A stretch of DNA of 64,000 bases from Barnesiella propionica (GTDB lineage Bacteria; Bacteroidota; Bacteroidia; Bacteroidales; Barnesiellaceae), in the NCBI RefSeq assembly GCF_025567045.1, contig NZ_JAOQJK010000009.1, positions 1 through 64,000 on the forward strand, given 5' to 3'. Of this stretch, positions 24,473-34,110 are shown in pieces (position 1 is the first letter of the stretch; every line of letters begins with the position of its first letter). The translations under genes were made by a program, and so were the position numbers. Below the pieces are notes generated by a model. It was not told the DNA's origin, made no database searches, and saw only the letters and a program-made list of their open reading frames with translations.

Positions 24473-25786
24473 ATGGAAAAAAAGTATTTGATGGGTCTGC
24501 TTTTGGGAGCCTGTGCGCTCATGCCTGCAGCGGCCCAGGATTCTCCTCCGGTGGCTTTGGAAGTGACGAGCCTGTGCGATACGGTATGTCATGAACCGGC
24601 CAGAGTAGTGCTGCTTGTAGGCAATAAGGCTGTAAAAGATGAAATCATGAAGATGTTCTATGATACCCGTAGCCTTCATTTTCAGGATCCGAGGGCGCCG
24701 CGATTTTTGTTTATAGACCAGAAAGGACGTGCGGCTTTAGGAATAGGCGGGTATGTAAAAGGAACGATGTCTTATGATTTCAACGGGATATCGGATAGTA
24801 AGGATTTTATTCCGTTCGATATTCCGGCCCCATCCAATCCGGCAGAACGCAGTCAGTTCCAGATGGACGCTTCCACTACCCGTATATTCCTTAAATTGGT
24901 GGGAAATAATAATTTGATGGGAAAATATATGGCTTATATCGAAACCGATTTCAGAGGAGGAAATAGCAATTCTTTAAGGCTTCGTCAGGCTTACATCAAA
25001 ATGCGTCATGTTCAGGCCGGTCTTGCCTGGAGTACGTTCGTCGATGCTGTAGCCGGGCCTCCGACCATAGATTATCAGGGGCCTAACGGGGAAGTAAGCG
25101 TGCGAAATGTTATGCTTCAGTATTTCGGCAATATAGGCAGCCGCTGGAGTTATGCCGTGGCGGCAGAAGCCCCTTCAGTATCTTATACTACGGTAAATGC
25201 CAAGAGCAGTTATATAAAGCAACGTATGCCTGATATACCGTTGTATCTGCAATACGGATGGAATGAAAATAATAATCATATCCGTGTGTCCGGATTGTTC
25301 CGTGGCCTGTCTTACCGTAATCTGGTTACGCATAAGAACCTGATGAAACTCGGTTGGGCTGTACAGCTGACCGGTTTAGCAAACATCACGCCAAAGCTGC
25401 TGTTCTATTATGAAGGCGTGTATGGACGAGGATATGGCGAATATGTCGACGACCTGAACGGAAATGGAGTGGATCTGATCCCTGATGCCCGTCGCGAAGG
25501 CGATATGAAAGCCCCGGAATCCTGGGGTGTCGTAGGAGGGCTACAATATAATTTTACTCCGTCGTTGTTTATCTCGGCATCCTATAGCCAGTGCCGTTTG
25601 TATGGTGCTGAAACATTAGGCCCCCAAGGGTATAAGTACGGACAATATATCGTAGGAAATATATTTTATAACCTCACGAAAGATTGCCAGATAGGAGCCG
25701 AATATTTGTTCGGCCGCCGGGTGAACCAGAATGAACAAAAAGGTTCGGCAAACCGGCTGAATGCTATGATACAATATAATTTCTGA
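24473..25786 (+). CDS. outer-membrane porin, DcaP-like
   Basis: 437 residues. A signal peptide (LMGLLLGACALMPAAA before QDSPP) is followed by a short Lys/Asp-rich periplasmic segment and an outer-membrane barrel: ALGIGGYVKGTMSYDFNGI, STTRIFLKLVGNN, YIETDFRGGNSNSLRLRQAYI, GLAWSTFVDAVAGPPTIDYQG, ending NAMIQYNF with the terminal Phe of outer-membrane barrels. This matches DcaP-type trimeric porins, which pass small negatively charged solutes. A strong bidirectional terminator follows. Confidence 0.83.
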   Translation: MEKKYLMGLLLGACALMPAAAQDSPPVALEVTSLCDTVCHEPARVVLLVGNKAVKDEIMKMFYDTRSLHFQDPRAPRFLFIDQKGRAALGIGGYVKGTMSYDFNGISDSKDFIPFDIPAPSNPAERSQFQMDASTTRIFLKLVGNNNLMGKYMAYIETDFRGGNSNSLRLRQAYIKMRHVQAGLAWSTFVDAVAGPPTIDYQGPNGEVSVRNVMLQYFGNIGSRWSYAVAAEAPSVSYTTVNAKSSYIKQRMPDIPLYLQYGWNENNNHIRVSGLFRGLSYRNLVTHKNLMKLGWAVQLTGLANITPKLLFYYEGVYGRGYGEYVDDLNGNGVDLIPDARREGDMKAPESWGVVGGLQYNFTPSLFISASYSQCRLYGAETLGPQGYKYGQYIVGNIFYNLTKDCQIGAEYLFGRRVNQNEQKGSANRLNAMIQYNF

Positions 25787-25800
25787 TTTTTTGGGAGTAT

Positions 25801-25840
25801 AAAAATACCGCAGCCGTCATTGACGGCTGCGGTATTTTTT
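25801..25840. terminator. bidirectional terminator between porin and fprA
   Basis: AAAATACCGCAGCCGTCA pairs with TGACGGCTGCGGTATTTT around a tiny loop, with A- and T-runs on each side. It serves both convergent genes. Confidence 0.9.
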
Positions 25841-25854
25841 ATATGTGTATCTTC

Positions 25855-27042
25855 TTATCCTTTTAGTAATGTTACGAAATTCCGGGCCAGAGAACAACAT
25901 TCTGCTGTTTTGTCAGGAGTGATACCCTGTTTCATCTCTACAGGCGAACATACGTTTGTCCATTTCATGGTTTCGGCAAACGTTCCCAATCTGCGGACAG
26001 AAGCTCCTGCCCAGGTAAACGAACCGAAATAGCCGAATATCCTGTTTTTTATATCTCTTACTTCGATCATGCGGGTAAGTGCTTCTACAGGCGGGAATAA
26101 TTGGTTAGAATAAGTGGGTCCTCCGATAATAAGCCCTTTATAACGGAAAATATCACTGAGGACATAAGAAGGATCAGTAAAACTGAGGTTATACATGACA
26201 ACATTCTTAATGCCCTGCGCTGCCAGTTCCCTGGCTATTTCTTCAGCCATTTGCTCTGTATTCCCATACATGCTGCCATAGGCTATTACTACTCCCTCTT
26301 CAGCTTCGTACCGGCTTAATTTATCATATATGGATATTACTTTTTCTACGTTCTTCTGCCATACGGGGCCGTGTGTCGAACAGATAGTTTCTATTTTAAC
26401 TTCAGCCAGTTTTGCCAGTGCTTTTTGTACGGGAGAACCGTATTTGCCTACGATATTAGAATAATAACGGTACATTTCGCTCCAATACCTGTCGGTATTC
26501 ATCTGTTCATCCGTAACCCCTCCGTCCACAGCACCGAAGCAACCGAATGCGTCTCCGGAAAATAAGAGAGCATCATTCTCGCAATAGGTCATCATGGTCT
26601 CGGGCCAGTGTACCATAGGTGTCAAATAGAAGCGGAGTTTCTTTTTTCCCAAAGGCAAGACATCTCCGTCTTTTATTTCCATGAAATAATCGCAAATGCC
26701 GTAAAACCCTTCGATCATACTCAAGGTTTTGGCGTTACCCACGATTTTCATCTTGGGATATACCTGGCGAATAAGGCTGATCGAAGCCGAATGGTCGGGC
26801 TCCATATGATTGATTATAAGATAATCAATGGGTTTATCGCCAAGTATGGCTTGTATTTTGGCGAGGAACCGTTCTCCGTAACATAGATCCACGGTATCGA
26901 TGAGTGCGGTTTTCTCGTCGGTTATCAGGTAGGAGTTATAAGAGACCCCGTTTGGCAAAGGCCAGAGTCCTTCGAATTTTTGTTTTACACGGTCATTAAC
27001 ACCTACGTAATGTATGTTTTTTACAAACTCGGTTATCTCCAT
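25855..27042 (-). CDS. FprA-family flavodiiron protein
   Basis: 395 residues. The N-terminal metallo-beta-lactamase-like domain carries the di-iron ligands in HMEPDHS and later His residues (VHWPETMM, CSTHGPVW); a C-terminal flavodoxin domain (about 255-395) has the FMN loop YGSMYGNTEQMAEEIA. The enzyme reduces oxygen (or NO) to water (or N2O) and protects anaerobes from oxygen. The rubredoxin partner is not nearby. A -7 element TAACTTTG at 27072-27065 gives a short leader. Confidence 0.94.
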   Translation of the reverse strand: MEITEFVKNIHYVGVNDRVKQKFEGLWPLPNGVSYNSYLITDEKTALIDTVDLCYGERFLAKIQAILGDKPIDYLIINHMEPDHSASISLIRQVYPKMKIVGNAKTLSMIEGFYGICDYFMEIKDGDVLPLGKKKLRFYLTPMVHWPETMMTYCENDALLFSGDAFGCFGAVDGGVTDEQMNTDRYWSEMYRYYSNIVGKYGSPVQKALAKLAEVKIETICSTHGPVWQKNVEKVISIYDKLSRYEAEEGVVIAYGSMYGNTEQMAEEIARELAAQGIKNVVMYNLSFTDPSYVLSDIFRYKGLIIGGPTYSNQLFPPVEALTRMIEVRDIKNRIFGYFGSFTWAGASVRRLGTFAETMKWTNVCSPVEMKQGITPDKTAECCSLARNFVTLLKG

Positions 27043-27064
27043 AATATTATTCTTTTTAGTGCTG

Positions 27065-27072
27065 CAAAGTTA
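27065..27072 (-). promoter_or_regulatory. -7 promoter element for the flavodiiron gene
   Basis: The minus strand reads TAACTTTG, exact TAnnTTTG, 23 bases before the ATG. Confidence 0.55.
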
Positions 27073-27186
27073 AATAAAAATATGGAATCTCACCTGAGAT
27101 TAAACATTTGATAGTGCTTTTTGCTTTTTGTATACCAGGATGTCGTCTCGTATTATATAGCTGTTAAAAAGAGTTTTATATAGAGG

Positions 27187-27221
27187 AACACCCGGATAGC
27201 CATCACGGTATCCCGGGTGTT
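27187..27221 (-). terminator. hairpin after the beta-barrel gene of the GntR operon
   Basis: AACACCCGG pairs with CCGGGTGTT. The minus-strand U-run is weak, so it is a likely but not certain end for the operon. Confidence 0.5.
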
Positions 27222-27251
27222 ATATATGAACGTTTAGTGATAAAATAGTTC

Positions 27252-29711
27252 TTATTTTCCTTCTCCGCCGCTTTTTTGTCCCCCTCCTGTAACATCATCG
27301 TTTTTTATGCCGCGACGAGCTTTTTTTACGGCGACATTCATTTTTCCGAAAGAATAACTTAGGCCGAGGCTTATTTGCTGACGTCGCTGCCTATAAACAG
27401 TCTTCTGATTGAAAGTTTCGTCTTCATACCGGGAAGTCGTCTTTTTAAATTTGCAGAACGGATCATTTACATAAAGATTTATGCGTAATTTGTCTTTCAG
27501 CAGGTTTTGGCTGACACCGAATGAACTGTAATAATAACTGCCGGATTTTCCTTGCAGCATGATCCACGGAGAGCCGAATCCGAAACTTCCCGAAATAGAA
27601 CCTCCTTTCCAGGCAGTCCAGCGTACGCCGATAAATCCGTTGTAGGTAAATCCGTAATTATGGAGTTTATTTTCTCCTGTGGAAACAATATCGGTATATC
27701 CGCCGCTGAGATTACTGTAGAGGGTGATTTTGGGAATGAAAGAACCTGAGATGTAAACATTGAGTTTATGGTCCTGCCGTTTTCCTATATTTTCGTATGT
27801 CGAAGACTTTACCCCCTGTGCGTTAATATATGTTATCCGTTCTATGCCGTTGTTCCTGAATTGGCTGTTCCAGGAGGTATTCAGATTTATTTTTCCGGAG
27901 AACAGGCTGTATTCGATACTGGGCGAATGAATGATTTCCGATTTCAGACCAGGATTACCATATGAAATATTCATCGGGTCCGAGTCGTCTACATAAGGAT
28001 TGAGATACCAGATACCCGGACGTTGTAAACGCTGAGTGTAAGATACTTTCAGATTTTGCGTTTCGGTTAATTTCCAGGAGAATGATACGTACGGGATCAC
28101 GTTGAACAGGTCGTTACCGAAATCGGATAACCGTTCTTCTCCTCTTTTGGAAACGCCACTGTTCCAGGTCGCCTCCATGCGGAATCCGGCTTTAGCCCCT
28201 GTTTTTTTATATTTAAATACATATCCTCCGTAAATGCCCAGTATGTTCTGAGTGTAATCCAGGTCGTTTATTTTGTCGGGTCTTGAAAGCCAGCTATCGT
28301 TTTCCCATAATAATATATCGCTGTTGCTTATATTTTTACGGATAATGTATTTAGCCCCTCCTTCCACCTGGTGCATTTCGGTAATAGGGTCGTAATAATC
28401 GATCTGTAAGGTATGTTCCGTGCCGCTGGCGTCATTTTTGCTGTGTTGCAAATAAGGAGTATAATTCAGTATGTTTTCTATATTGTTATTGTTCTTTGAG
28501 TTTCTGGGATTATAATCGATTTTGTAAGATGCTGTGAGTGTCTTATCTTTTTTATTGAACGTATGCTGGTAATCCAGATTAGCCGATACCGAGCCGTATC
28601 CGTTTTCGCTTTCCAGTATGTTCCTGAACTCCCGGGAAGTCTCGTAATCTTTATTTTTTTCTGTGGTGAATTGTGTAATATTATTGGTATAATTACCTAT
28701 ATATCCATTGGTCGAAAAAGAAAAAAGGTTCAGCGAGTCGAGTTCATAACTGGCTTCAAGGGCCAGATAATTATTATATCCGTTATATTTGGATTTGCTG
28801 TCCGTTCGGTTATACCGGAACTCGTCCGACAGAAGATTTTCCCGTTCACTCCAATAACCGTCTCCTGATCCGGATACATATCTGCCTCCATAATAATTTC
28901 CCGAAATGGTGAATTTATTGATTTGGGAAGAAATATATGCATTACCGGATACACCGCCTCGTATGTCTCCGTATAATCCTATGCTTCCCACTATTCCCGA
29001 CAATTCTTTACGGGTGGTGACGATATTGATAATCCCTCCGACTCCTTCGGCTTCATATTTCGAAGAAGGATTAGTTATAACCTCAATGTTCTTGACTGTG
29101 TTGGCTGGAATGCCTTTCAATACATCTTTCAGGTTTTTACCCGATAACATGGAAGAGCTTTTCCCGTTCATCAATATTTTGTAATTACTTTGTCCGTTCA
29201 GTTGTACGTTCTCTTCTGCATCGACAGTAATCATAGGAACTTTACGCAGCATATCCAGCAGATTGCTGCTTATCGCTTCAGGATCGGCGTCCATATTATA
29301 GGTTATTTTATCTATATCGCTCTTGATAAGAGGTTTTTGTGCCTCAACTACAGCCTCCGCCAGTTCATTTCCTTCCTGTAAAATTATTTTGTCCAGATTT
29401 TTTCTTTTTTCTCTGGCGGCTATTTTCACTGTTTCTCGTGCTGTTGTGTAACCGATAGAAGATATATTAAAAATATAAGTCGAATCTGCCGGAAGATTTA
29501 CAGAGAAAAAACCGTTCCCGTCACAAGCCAGCCTTTTTATTACTTTCTTATCTTTTGTTTCCACACTTATGGTGGCATAAGGGAGCTTGTCCTGATGGGT
29601 ATTTTCAATTACCTGTCCTTTGATCGTGCAATTTGTGTTTTGTGCAGTAGCAAAGGAAGTCGCCCCCCAAAATATAATGTATGTGATGAATCCTCTGATA
29701 ATTGTTTTCAT
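27252..29711 (-). CDS. outer-membrane beta-barrel family protein with regulatory domain
   Basis: 819 residues from ATG 29711 (MKTIIRGFITYIIF, signal peptide to about ATAQN); a longer in-frame start adds MYKTRI and is less likely. A CarboxypepD_reg-like domain (about 25-110: TIKGQVIENTHQDKLPYATI) is followed by a TonB plug-like part (VVEAQKPLIKSDIDKITYNM, LLDMLRKVPMITVDAEENVQ, ILMNGKSSSM) and an OMP_b-brl_3 barrel. Its tail is low in complexity and Gly/Lys-rich (DDVTGGGQKSGGEGK). It is the last gene of the GntR/ABC group, 71 bases after the preceding gene, and may be under the same control. Confidence 0.87.
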   Translation of the reverse strand: MKTIIRGFITYIIFWGATSFATAQNTNCTIKGQVIENTHQDKLPYATISVETKDKKVIKRLACDGNGFFSVNLPADSTYIFNISSIGYTTARETVKIAAREKRKNLDKIILQEGNELAEAVVEAQKPLIKSDIDKITYNMDADPEAISSNLLDMLRKVPMITVDAEENVQLNGQSNYKILMNGKSSSMLSGKNLKDVLKGIPANTVKNIEVITNPSSKYEAEGVGGIINIVTTRKELSGIVGSIGLYGDIRGGVSGNAYISSQINKFTISGNYYGGRYVSGSGDGYWSERENLLSDEFRYNRTDSKSKYNGYNNYLALEASYELDSLNLFSFSTNGYIGNYTNNITQFTTEKNKDYETSREFRNILESENGYGSVSANLDYQHTFNKKDKTLTASYKIDYNPRNSKNNNNIENILNYTPYLQHSKNDASGTEHTLQIDYYDPITEMHQVEGGAKYIIRKNISNSDILLWENDSWLSRPDKINDLDYTQNILGIYGGYVFKYKKTGAKAGFRMEATWNSGVSKRGEERLSDFGNDLFNVIPYVSFSWKLTETQNLKVSYTQRLQRPGIWYLNPYVDDSDPMNISYGNPGLKSEIIHSPSIEYSLFSGKINLNTSWNSQFRNNGIERITYINAQGVKSSTYENIGKRQDHKLNVYISGSFIPKITLYSNLSGGYTDIVSTGENKLHNYGFTYNGFIGVRWTAWKGGSISGSFGFGSPWIMLQGKSGSYYYSSFGVSQNLLKDKLRINLYVNDPFCKFKKTTSRYEDETFNQKTVYRQRRQQISLGLSYSFGKMNVAVKKARRGIKNDDVTGGGQKSGGEGK

Positions 29712-29782
29712 TATTCTTGTTTTGTACACTTATTATATAAGACGTAATATTTCATTAATCGTAACATTAAAACTTCGTTTTT

Positions 29783-30508
29783 TTAATCCTGTGTACCTAT
29801 TTTATTAGAATTTTCCTTTTCGGAGAATTTCATCCCTGAGCAGGAACCTATGGTATTGTTCTTGAGTTTTAGTGAGTTATCGGAACCGGAGAATTTAGCT
29901 ACTCCTATCTGGTTTTTCTCCAGTATCGTGCATCTCCCTTGTGTGAGGCTCATGACAAAAACACCGAATTTATTATTGAAAAATTTTGCAGCGGCTATAC
30001 TCAGGCTGTCGGGAATGGCAATAACACCTATTTTCGAATCGTTTACTCTTATTTCTCCCTTGGTGAGAAGATAGGCTTCCTGTATGGAAGCATTGTGTAT
30101 ATTTATTTTTATTTGGAAGTTATTGTTCATGAAAAATAATTTAGCCGGTTCGGGCAATGTGATCTTGGCTAAAGGGTTTTCATTATGGGATAAATTAGTG
30201 TTTTCAGGTATGCGTAGCATTAATTGCAGAGTATCGCCTTGCGGGGATATTTCGCAGTAAGGCGAACTTTCGAACCGGGTTTGTTCTATCTGGCTCGAGG
30301 TAATAATTTCTACTTGTCCTTCAAAATTTTCAGGAATCTCTTCCGCTTCTATTTGGATAACTTGATTGATCGTATCCTTATTACCGGAAACAGAACCCAT
30401 CGAATTTATTTCTTCGGGATGAGTTGCCATCCATATTTTTATCGTAGCAAAAGGAAGTATGAATAAAATAGCTATAAAAATAAAAAGTATGATAGTAGAA
30501 CGTTTCAT
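29783..30508 (-). CDS. membrane-anchored beta-helix-like protein (DUF2807/GIN-like)
   Basis: 241 residues. One N-terminal membrane helix (about 5-27) anchors an external domain whose end has repeated short strands with Asn/Ser turns: QGRCTILEKNQIGVAKFSGSD, NSLKLKNNTIGSCSGMKF. This is the pattern of DUF2807 proteins (putative auto-transporter adhesin head, GIN domain) that in Bacteroidetes travel with ABC transporter and GntR genes. The start ATG overlaps the GntR stop (30505-30508). The function is unknown; likely an envelope protein. Confidence 0.65.
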   Translation of the reverse strand: MKRSTIILFIFIAILFILPFATIKIWMATHPEEINSMGSVSGNKDTINQVIQIEAEEIPENFEGQVEIITSSQIEQTRFESSPYCEISPQGDTLQLMLRIPENTNLSHNENPLAKITLPEPAKLFFMNNNFQIKINIHNASIQEAYLLTKGEIRVNDSKIGVIAIPDSLSIAAAKFFNNKFGVFVMSLTQGRCTILEKNQIGVAKFSGSDNSLKLKNNTIGSCSGMKFSEKENSNKIGTQD

Positions 30509-30897
30509 GATTGTTTGTATTTAGAAGTTGGTAATTTTTCGGTAAATTGTCGATAAAGTTTTTCTATTTCTTCCATAGAAATGTCGAGCGTGTAAAGTTG
30601 CATGAAGAATCTTTCCAGCTCGTTTTTCATAAATTCATGCCGGCGGAATTTTATAATTTGTTCTTTAGAACCCGGTGAGACGAAAAAACCTATGCCGCGT
30701 TTATTGTATATAATATCTTGTTGTTGCAGGAATTCATAAGAACGCATTACGGTATTTGCATTGACCTCCACCAATGCGGCATATTCACGGACCGATGGAA
30801 TACGGCTTTCTTCCAGGTATTTGCCCAAAAGTATCTCGTCACATATCCGTTCGCTTATTTGCAGGTATATCGTTTGGTTTTCTTTAAATTTCATCAT
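30505..30897 (-). CDS. GntR-family regulator, YtrA type
   Basis: 130 residues: a winged helix-turn-helix (about 10-75: IYLQISERICDEILLGKY, ESRIPSVREYAALVEVNANTVMRSYEFLQQQ, IIYNKRGIGFFV) and a short helical tail typical of the YtrA subfamily (MKNELERFFMQLYTLDISMEEI). Such regulators repress the ABC transporter operon that contains them. It sits between the permease and the beta-helix gene. A partly symmetric AGTGTA...TACACT site upstream of the operon (32752-32775) is its likely operator. Confidence 0.9.
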   Translation of the reverse strand: MMKFKENQTIYLQISERICDEILLGKYLEESRIPSVREYAALVEVNANTVMRSYEFLQQQDIIYNKRGIGFFVSPGSKEQIIKFRRHEFMKNELERFFMQLYTLDISMEEIEKLYRQFTEKLPTSKYKQS

Positions 30898-30903
30898 ACA
30901 TAA

Positions 30904-31704
30904 TTACCATTTTGTTTCGTTGATTTCTAATTCTGAAAGTCTTAGATAACTAATTATCCATATGATTAGGATAAACAGTGTATAAGAGAGCTTTGCGAAT
31001 ATTTTAATTTTTTCCGTATCCGCTTCCAGTAAATTGAGTGAGATCATATTGATGATACTTGTCAGATCGGTATGTACGACAAATATGGACATACATATAG
31101 TGAACAATACATGAATGCCTATCAATGAAATAAAAGTTTTCAGGAAACTGTTTTTTTGCCAGATGGTCGCTCCCAGTAAAAATAGAGATGCGGTAGATAT
31201 ATAGAAAAAAGATAAAATAGTACCGGACCCGTATATATTGTCTTCACCGTAATATGGGTAAATTCCTTCAAATGGTACTCTGAATATTATTTCACCCCCC
31301 CAGAACAGGGAATAAAAGAGAGGGGAGAGGTATTGGGCTATAAACAAACTGGCGATAAAAAGAGAAGGAAAGAGTATGGTTATGTTAATAATTTGTGTCA
31401 GGAATTTTTCGAATGTGGAAGAGGGCACCATGAGATACATAACCTTATTGCTGCGCAATCCAATCTGCTTTGAAAAAGCAGATGAATACTTGGCTCCTGT
31501 CATTAGAAATATCAGGTATATGAAAGAAAAAGCAAGTTTACTTTTCTCTGAGTCTAAAAGGGTATTTTCTCTTATGAATAAGACAATAGTAAGGACTAAT
31601 GTGAAAGAAACCGCTTGCAGCAGTAAGCTTTTTTTATTCTCGTTAAGTTCTTTGAGATAGTATTTTCCGAAACGAGCCGGATCGAAAATATTATTGATTC
31701 CCAT
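30904..31704 (-). CDS. ABC transporter permease-like membrane protein
   Basis: 266 residues with six hydrophobic segments (about 27-47, 58-78, 103-128, 165-187, 196-222 and 238-258). No family motif is sharp enough to name, but length, topology and its place directly between the ATPase and the GntR regulator fit an ABC-2-type permease. It probably forms the membrane half of the exporter encoded here. The gap to the regulator gene is 6 bases. Confidence 0.72.
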   Translation of the reverse strand: MGINNIFDPARFGKYYLKELNENKKSLLLQAVSFTLVLTIVLFIRENTLLDSEKSKLAFSFIYLIFLMTGAKYSSAFSKQIGLRSNKVMYLMVPSSTFEKFLTQIINITILFPSLFIASLFIAQYLSPLFYSLFWGGEIIFRVPFEGIYPYYGEDNIYGSGTILSFFYISTASLFLLGATIWQKNSFLKTFISLIGIHVLFTICMSIFVVHTDLTSIINMISLNLLEADTEKIKIFAKLSYTLFILIIWIISYLRLSELEINETKW

Positions 31705-31775
31705 AATTATTTTGTTTGTTGTTGTTCCGAATCTTAGATATGTTTATTGTGGATAACATATGCTTAAATGCCGGA

Positions 31776-32615
31776 TTATTTTTTAAAAATTTCTTTTATT
31801 TCTTCGGGTTTTGTAATAGTACAGTTGAAAAGCATTTCCATATCTATCGATGAATTCTCTTTATCGTTATTAAGCTGTATTCCGCTATACCCGTGTATAG
31901 TTGAAGTCTGAAAAAGACAGCCGTCGAGATCGTCTTTATCATTACTGGTTACGAAGAGAAGTTTATTTCCTATTTCTTCTATCGTTTCGTTCAACAAGAT
32001 ATGACTATCGCTAAGAATGGTTATCTGGTCTATCATGTTCTCGAGATCGCGGACCTGGTGGGTGGATATGATAACACTTTTGTTTTCATTCATACCTTTG
32101 GCTATTACTTTCCTGAACTGGCTTTTTGACGGGATGTCCATTCCGTTGGTAGGTTCGTCCATAAGGAGCAAAGGTGTGTTGCTCGCCAGAGCAAAACTTA
32201 CCAGATATTTTTTCTTTTGTCCCATAGATGTTTTGGAAAGATTGCTTACTTTTTCAAGTTCGAATACATTCAAATATTCCTCGAATTGTGCCATGTCGAA
32301 ATTCGGATAAAAAACCCGGTTTCGTTTTACAAATGTTTCTATGGAAACTGCCGGCAAGGAAAATTCTTCCGGAACCAGGAAAATATCCTGTAGAGTTTGT
32401 GGAAGGCGTTTTGCTACTTTGATGCCATCGTATAATACTTCCCCTTTTTGTGGAAACATAAGTCCGCTCATAAAATAGAGCAGCGTGGACTTTCCGACGC
32501 CGTTTTTCCCCAGTAAACCGTATACGCGTCCTGGAGTTATCTGGAAATTAAGATGTTCAAAAAGGTTCTTTTTCCCTTTTTTGTAACTGAATGTCAGGTC
32601 TTTGATAATGAGCAT
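31776..32615 (-). CDS. ABC transporter ATP-binding protein
   Basis: 279 residues. Walker A GLLGKNGVGKSTLL (about 33-46), a variant signature TSMGQKKKYLVSFALA in place of LSGGQ, Walker B LLLMDEPTNGMD and the switch His in ISTHQ are all visible. The C-terminal 75 residues have no clear motif. It energises transport by the adjacent permease; the substrate may be an antimicrobial peptide or envelope component, as for other YtrA-linked transporters (inference). It is the first gene of a five-gene leftward group. Confidence 0.92.
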   Translation of the reverse strand: MLIIKDLTFSYKKGKKNLFEHLNFQITPGRVYGLLGKNGVGKSTLLYFMSGLMFPQKGEVLYDGIKVAKRLPQTLQDIFLVPEEFSLPAVSIETFVKRNRVFYPNFDMAQFEEYLNVFELEKVSNLSKTSMGQKKKYLVSFALASNTPLLLMDEPTNGMDIPSKSQFRKVIAKGMNENKSVIISTHQVRDLENMIDQITILSDSHILLNETIEEIGNKLLFVTSNDKDDLDGCLFQTSTIHGYSGIQLNNDKENSSIDMEMLFNCTITKPEEIKEIFKK

Positions 32616-32751
32616 ATAAAAATCGTTTAAAATTAATACTTAATAAATCGGGATAAGTGGTAGCCTATAAAATAAGTAAAGGTGTGTATAAAATACCCGT
32701 TATATAGGAAAATAGGCGTGTACTCATTTCTTTATTATATTTTATTGTTTT

Positions 32752-32775
32752 AGTGTATTAGTTTAATAGTACACT
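32752..32775. promoter_or_regulatory. candidate GntR operator upstream of the ABC operon
   Basis: A 24-base imperfect palindrome begins AGTGTATTA and ends TAATAGTACACT; 9 of 12 positions of each half agree, and the outer AGTGTA/TACACT is exact. It lies 137 bases before the ATPase start, in the otherwise gene-free 32616-32893. YtrA-type regulators bind sites of this type. Confidence 0.4.
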
Positions 32776-32893
32776 GCGAATGTAGTCATTATTTTTAATA
32801 TGCAATAAAAAATCTCATTTTTTTTCATCTAATTTGCAAAAATCGGTCAGTATGCCTACATTTACAGAAATATAAATTGAAAAACATCTTCTT

Positions 32894-33220
32894 ATGAATG
32901 AACAAGACGACATGTTTCCATATGACGAAAATGATGCGATAAAATTTATTCGCAACTATATTCCACAGGAAATTAAGGATAAATACAGTGACGACGATAT
33001 AGTCTATTTGACCGATATCGTATATGACTATTATGATAAAAAGGGGCTTTTTGCCGAAGGCCAGGATGAAGAAGTGGAGTTGGACGAAGAAGATATAATA
33101 GGTTATGTAGCCAAAACGGTAAAAAAAGACAAAGAAGTACATTTTGATGAAGAAGATATCCGGTTTCTTGTATTAGGTGAACTGGAATATGAGGATTCTT
33201 TAGGCGTTTTTGGCGATTGA
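32894..33220 (+). CDS. acidic hypothetical protein
   Basis: 108 residues, rich in Asp and Glu throughout (EQDDMFPYDENDAIKFIRN, DEEVELDEEDIIGYVAKTV, VHFDEEDIRFLVLGELEYE), with alternating short helices and no signal. Its start is ATG 32894, just after an AT-rich leader. It may be a small conserved Bacteroidales protein of unknown role. The 77-base gap to the OmpA gene on the same strand allows a shared transcript. Confidence 0.65.
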   Translation: MNEQDDMFPYDENDAIKFIRNYIPQEIKDKYSDDDIVYLTDIVYDYYDKKGLFAEGQDEEVELDEEDIIGYVAKTVKKDKEVHFDEEDIRFLVLGELEYEDSLGVFGD

Positions 33221-33297
33221 GATATATCATAGTGCGAAGATAGATATGGAATAAGCGGTAATACACTGCTTATATCCTTAAATGTGAGGATAGAGAT

Positions 33298-33978
33298 ATG
33301 AAAAAAATTAGTTTGGTAACCGTTGTGGCTGCTTTTCTGTTTCAGGCATATCCCGTTTCAGGGCAAAATGTATTTGAAAAGGGAGCGTCAGCTGTAAAAG
33401 GTTGGTTTTCGGGATTAAAAAAAAATAATGTAGTAGAAGAACATCCCGATATTTTTGAATTTACGATCGATCAGAATCTGGTAGTACCGGAAACAGGTCA
33501 ATACTCCGACCAGATACGGTCGGCTCAGGACCGGGAAATAAAACGGTTGCAAAAGATAAAGAATATCACACTGGCTACTTTAAGAGGAGGTGAGGTAATA
33601 CGTATTACGATACCCATGTCCCAGTTATTTTTTCCTAACGATACAGTATTGAATGCCAAGTCCGATCTGGTCTTACGACCTTATCTGCCCTATATGAGAG
33701 TACCGGATTATTATCATATACTTTTGGTAGCTCACAGTGACGATACCGGTTCCGAATCTTATCTTATGCAATTGAGTTCTGCACGGGCAAATGCCGTTTT
33801 TGATTGGTTTAAGAATAATGGAGGTAATGTTGATTATCTCGTTCCTTACGGAGTAGGGGGATACGATCCTTTAAAGAAAAATGACTCTATGGATAACCGG
33901 GCCGATAACCGCCGGCTTGAAATATACCTTATACCGGCAGAGGAGATGATCTTGCAGGCTAAAAAAGGATTGTTGTAA
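33298..33978 (+). CDS. OmpA family protein
   Basis: 226 residues. A signal peptide (LVTVVAAFLFQAYPVSG before QNVFE) is followed by a linker and a C-terminal OmpA-like peptidoglycan-binding domain (about 100-218): LRPYLPYMRVPDYYHILLV, AHSDDTGSESYLMQLSSARA, NAVFDWFKNNG, YGVGGYDPLKKN and NRADNRRLEIYLIP, with the conserved Asp and Arg of the diaminopimelate site. There is no beta-barrel part, so it is a soluble or loosely attached periplasmic protein. A convergent terminator follows. Confidence 0.88.
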   Translation: MKKISLVTVVAAFLFQAYPVSGQNVFEKGASAVKGWFSGLKKNNVVEEHPDIFEFTIDQNLVVPETGQYSDQIRSAQDREIKRLQKIKNITLATLRGGEVIRITIPMSQLFFPNDTVLNAKSDLVLRPYLPYMRVPDYYHILLVAHSDDTGSESYLMQLSSARANAVFDWFKNNGGNVDYLVPYGVGGYDPLKKNDSMDNRADNRRLEIYLIPAEEMILQAKKGLL

Positions 33979-34041
33979 ATATTGTCATATCGTATTTCAT
34001 AAATAGAGAGGAAAACTTAAAATTATATTTGACAGATCAAA

Positions 34042-34077
34042 AAAAGTGCCGTAAATAATATTATCTATGGCACTTTT
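34042..34077. terminator. convergent terminator between OmpA and LruC genes
   Basis: AAAAGTGCC pairs with GGCACTTTT with A-/T-runs on both sides. Confidence 0.75.
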
Positions 34078-34110
34078 CTTATAAGAAGTAAGAATTTATT
34101 TTTGGTATGT

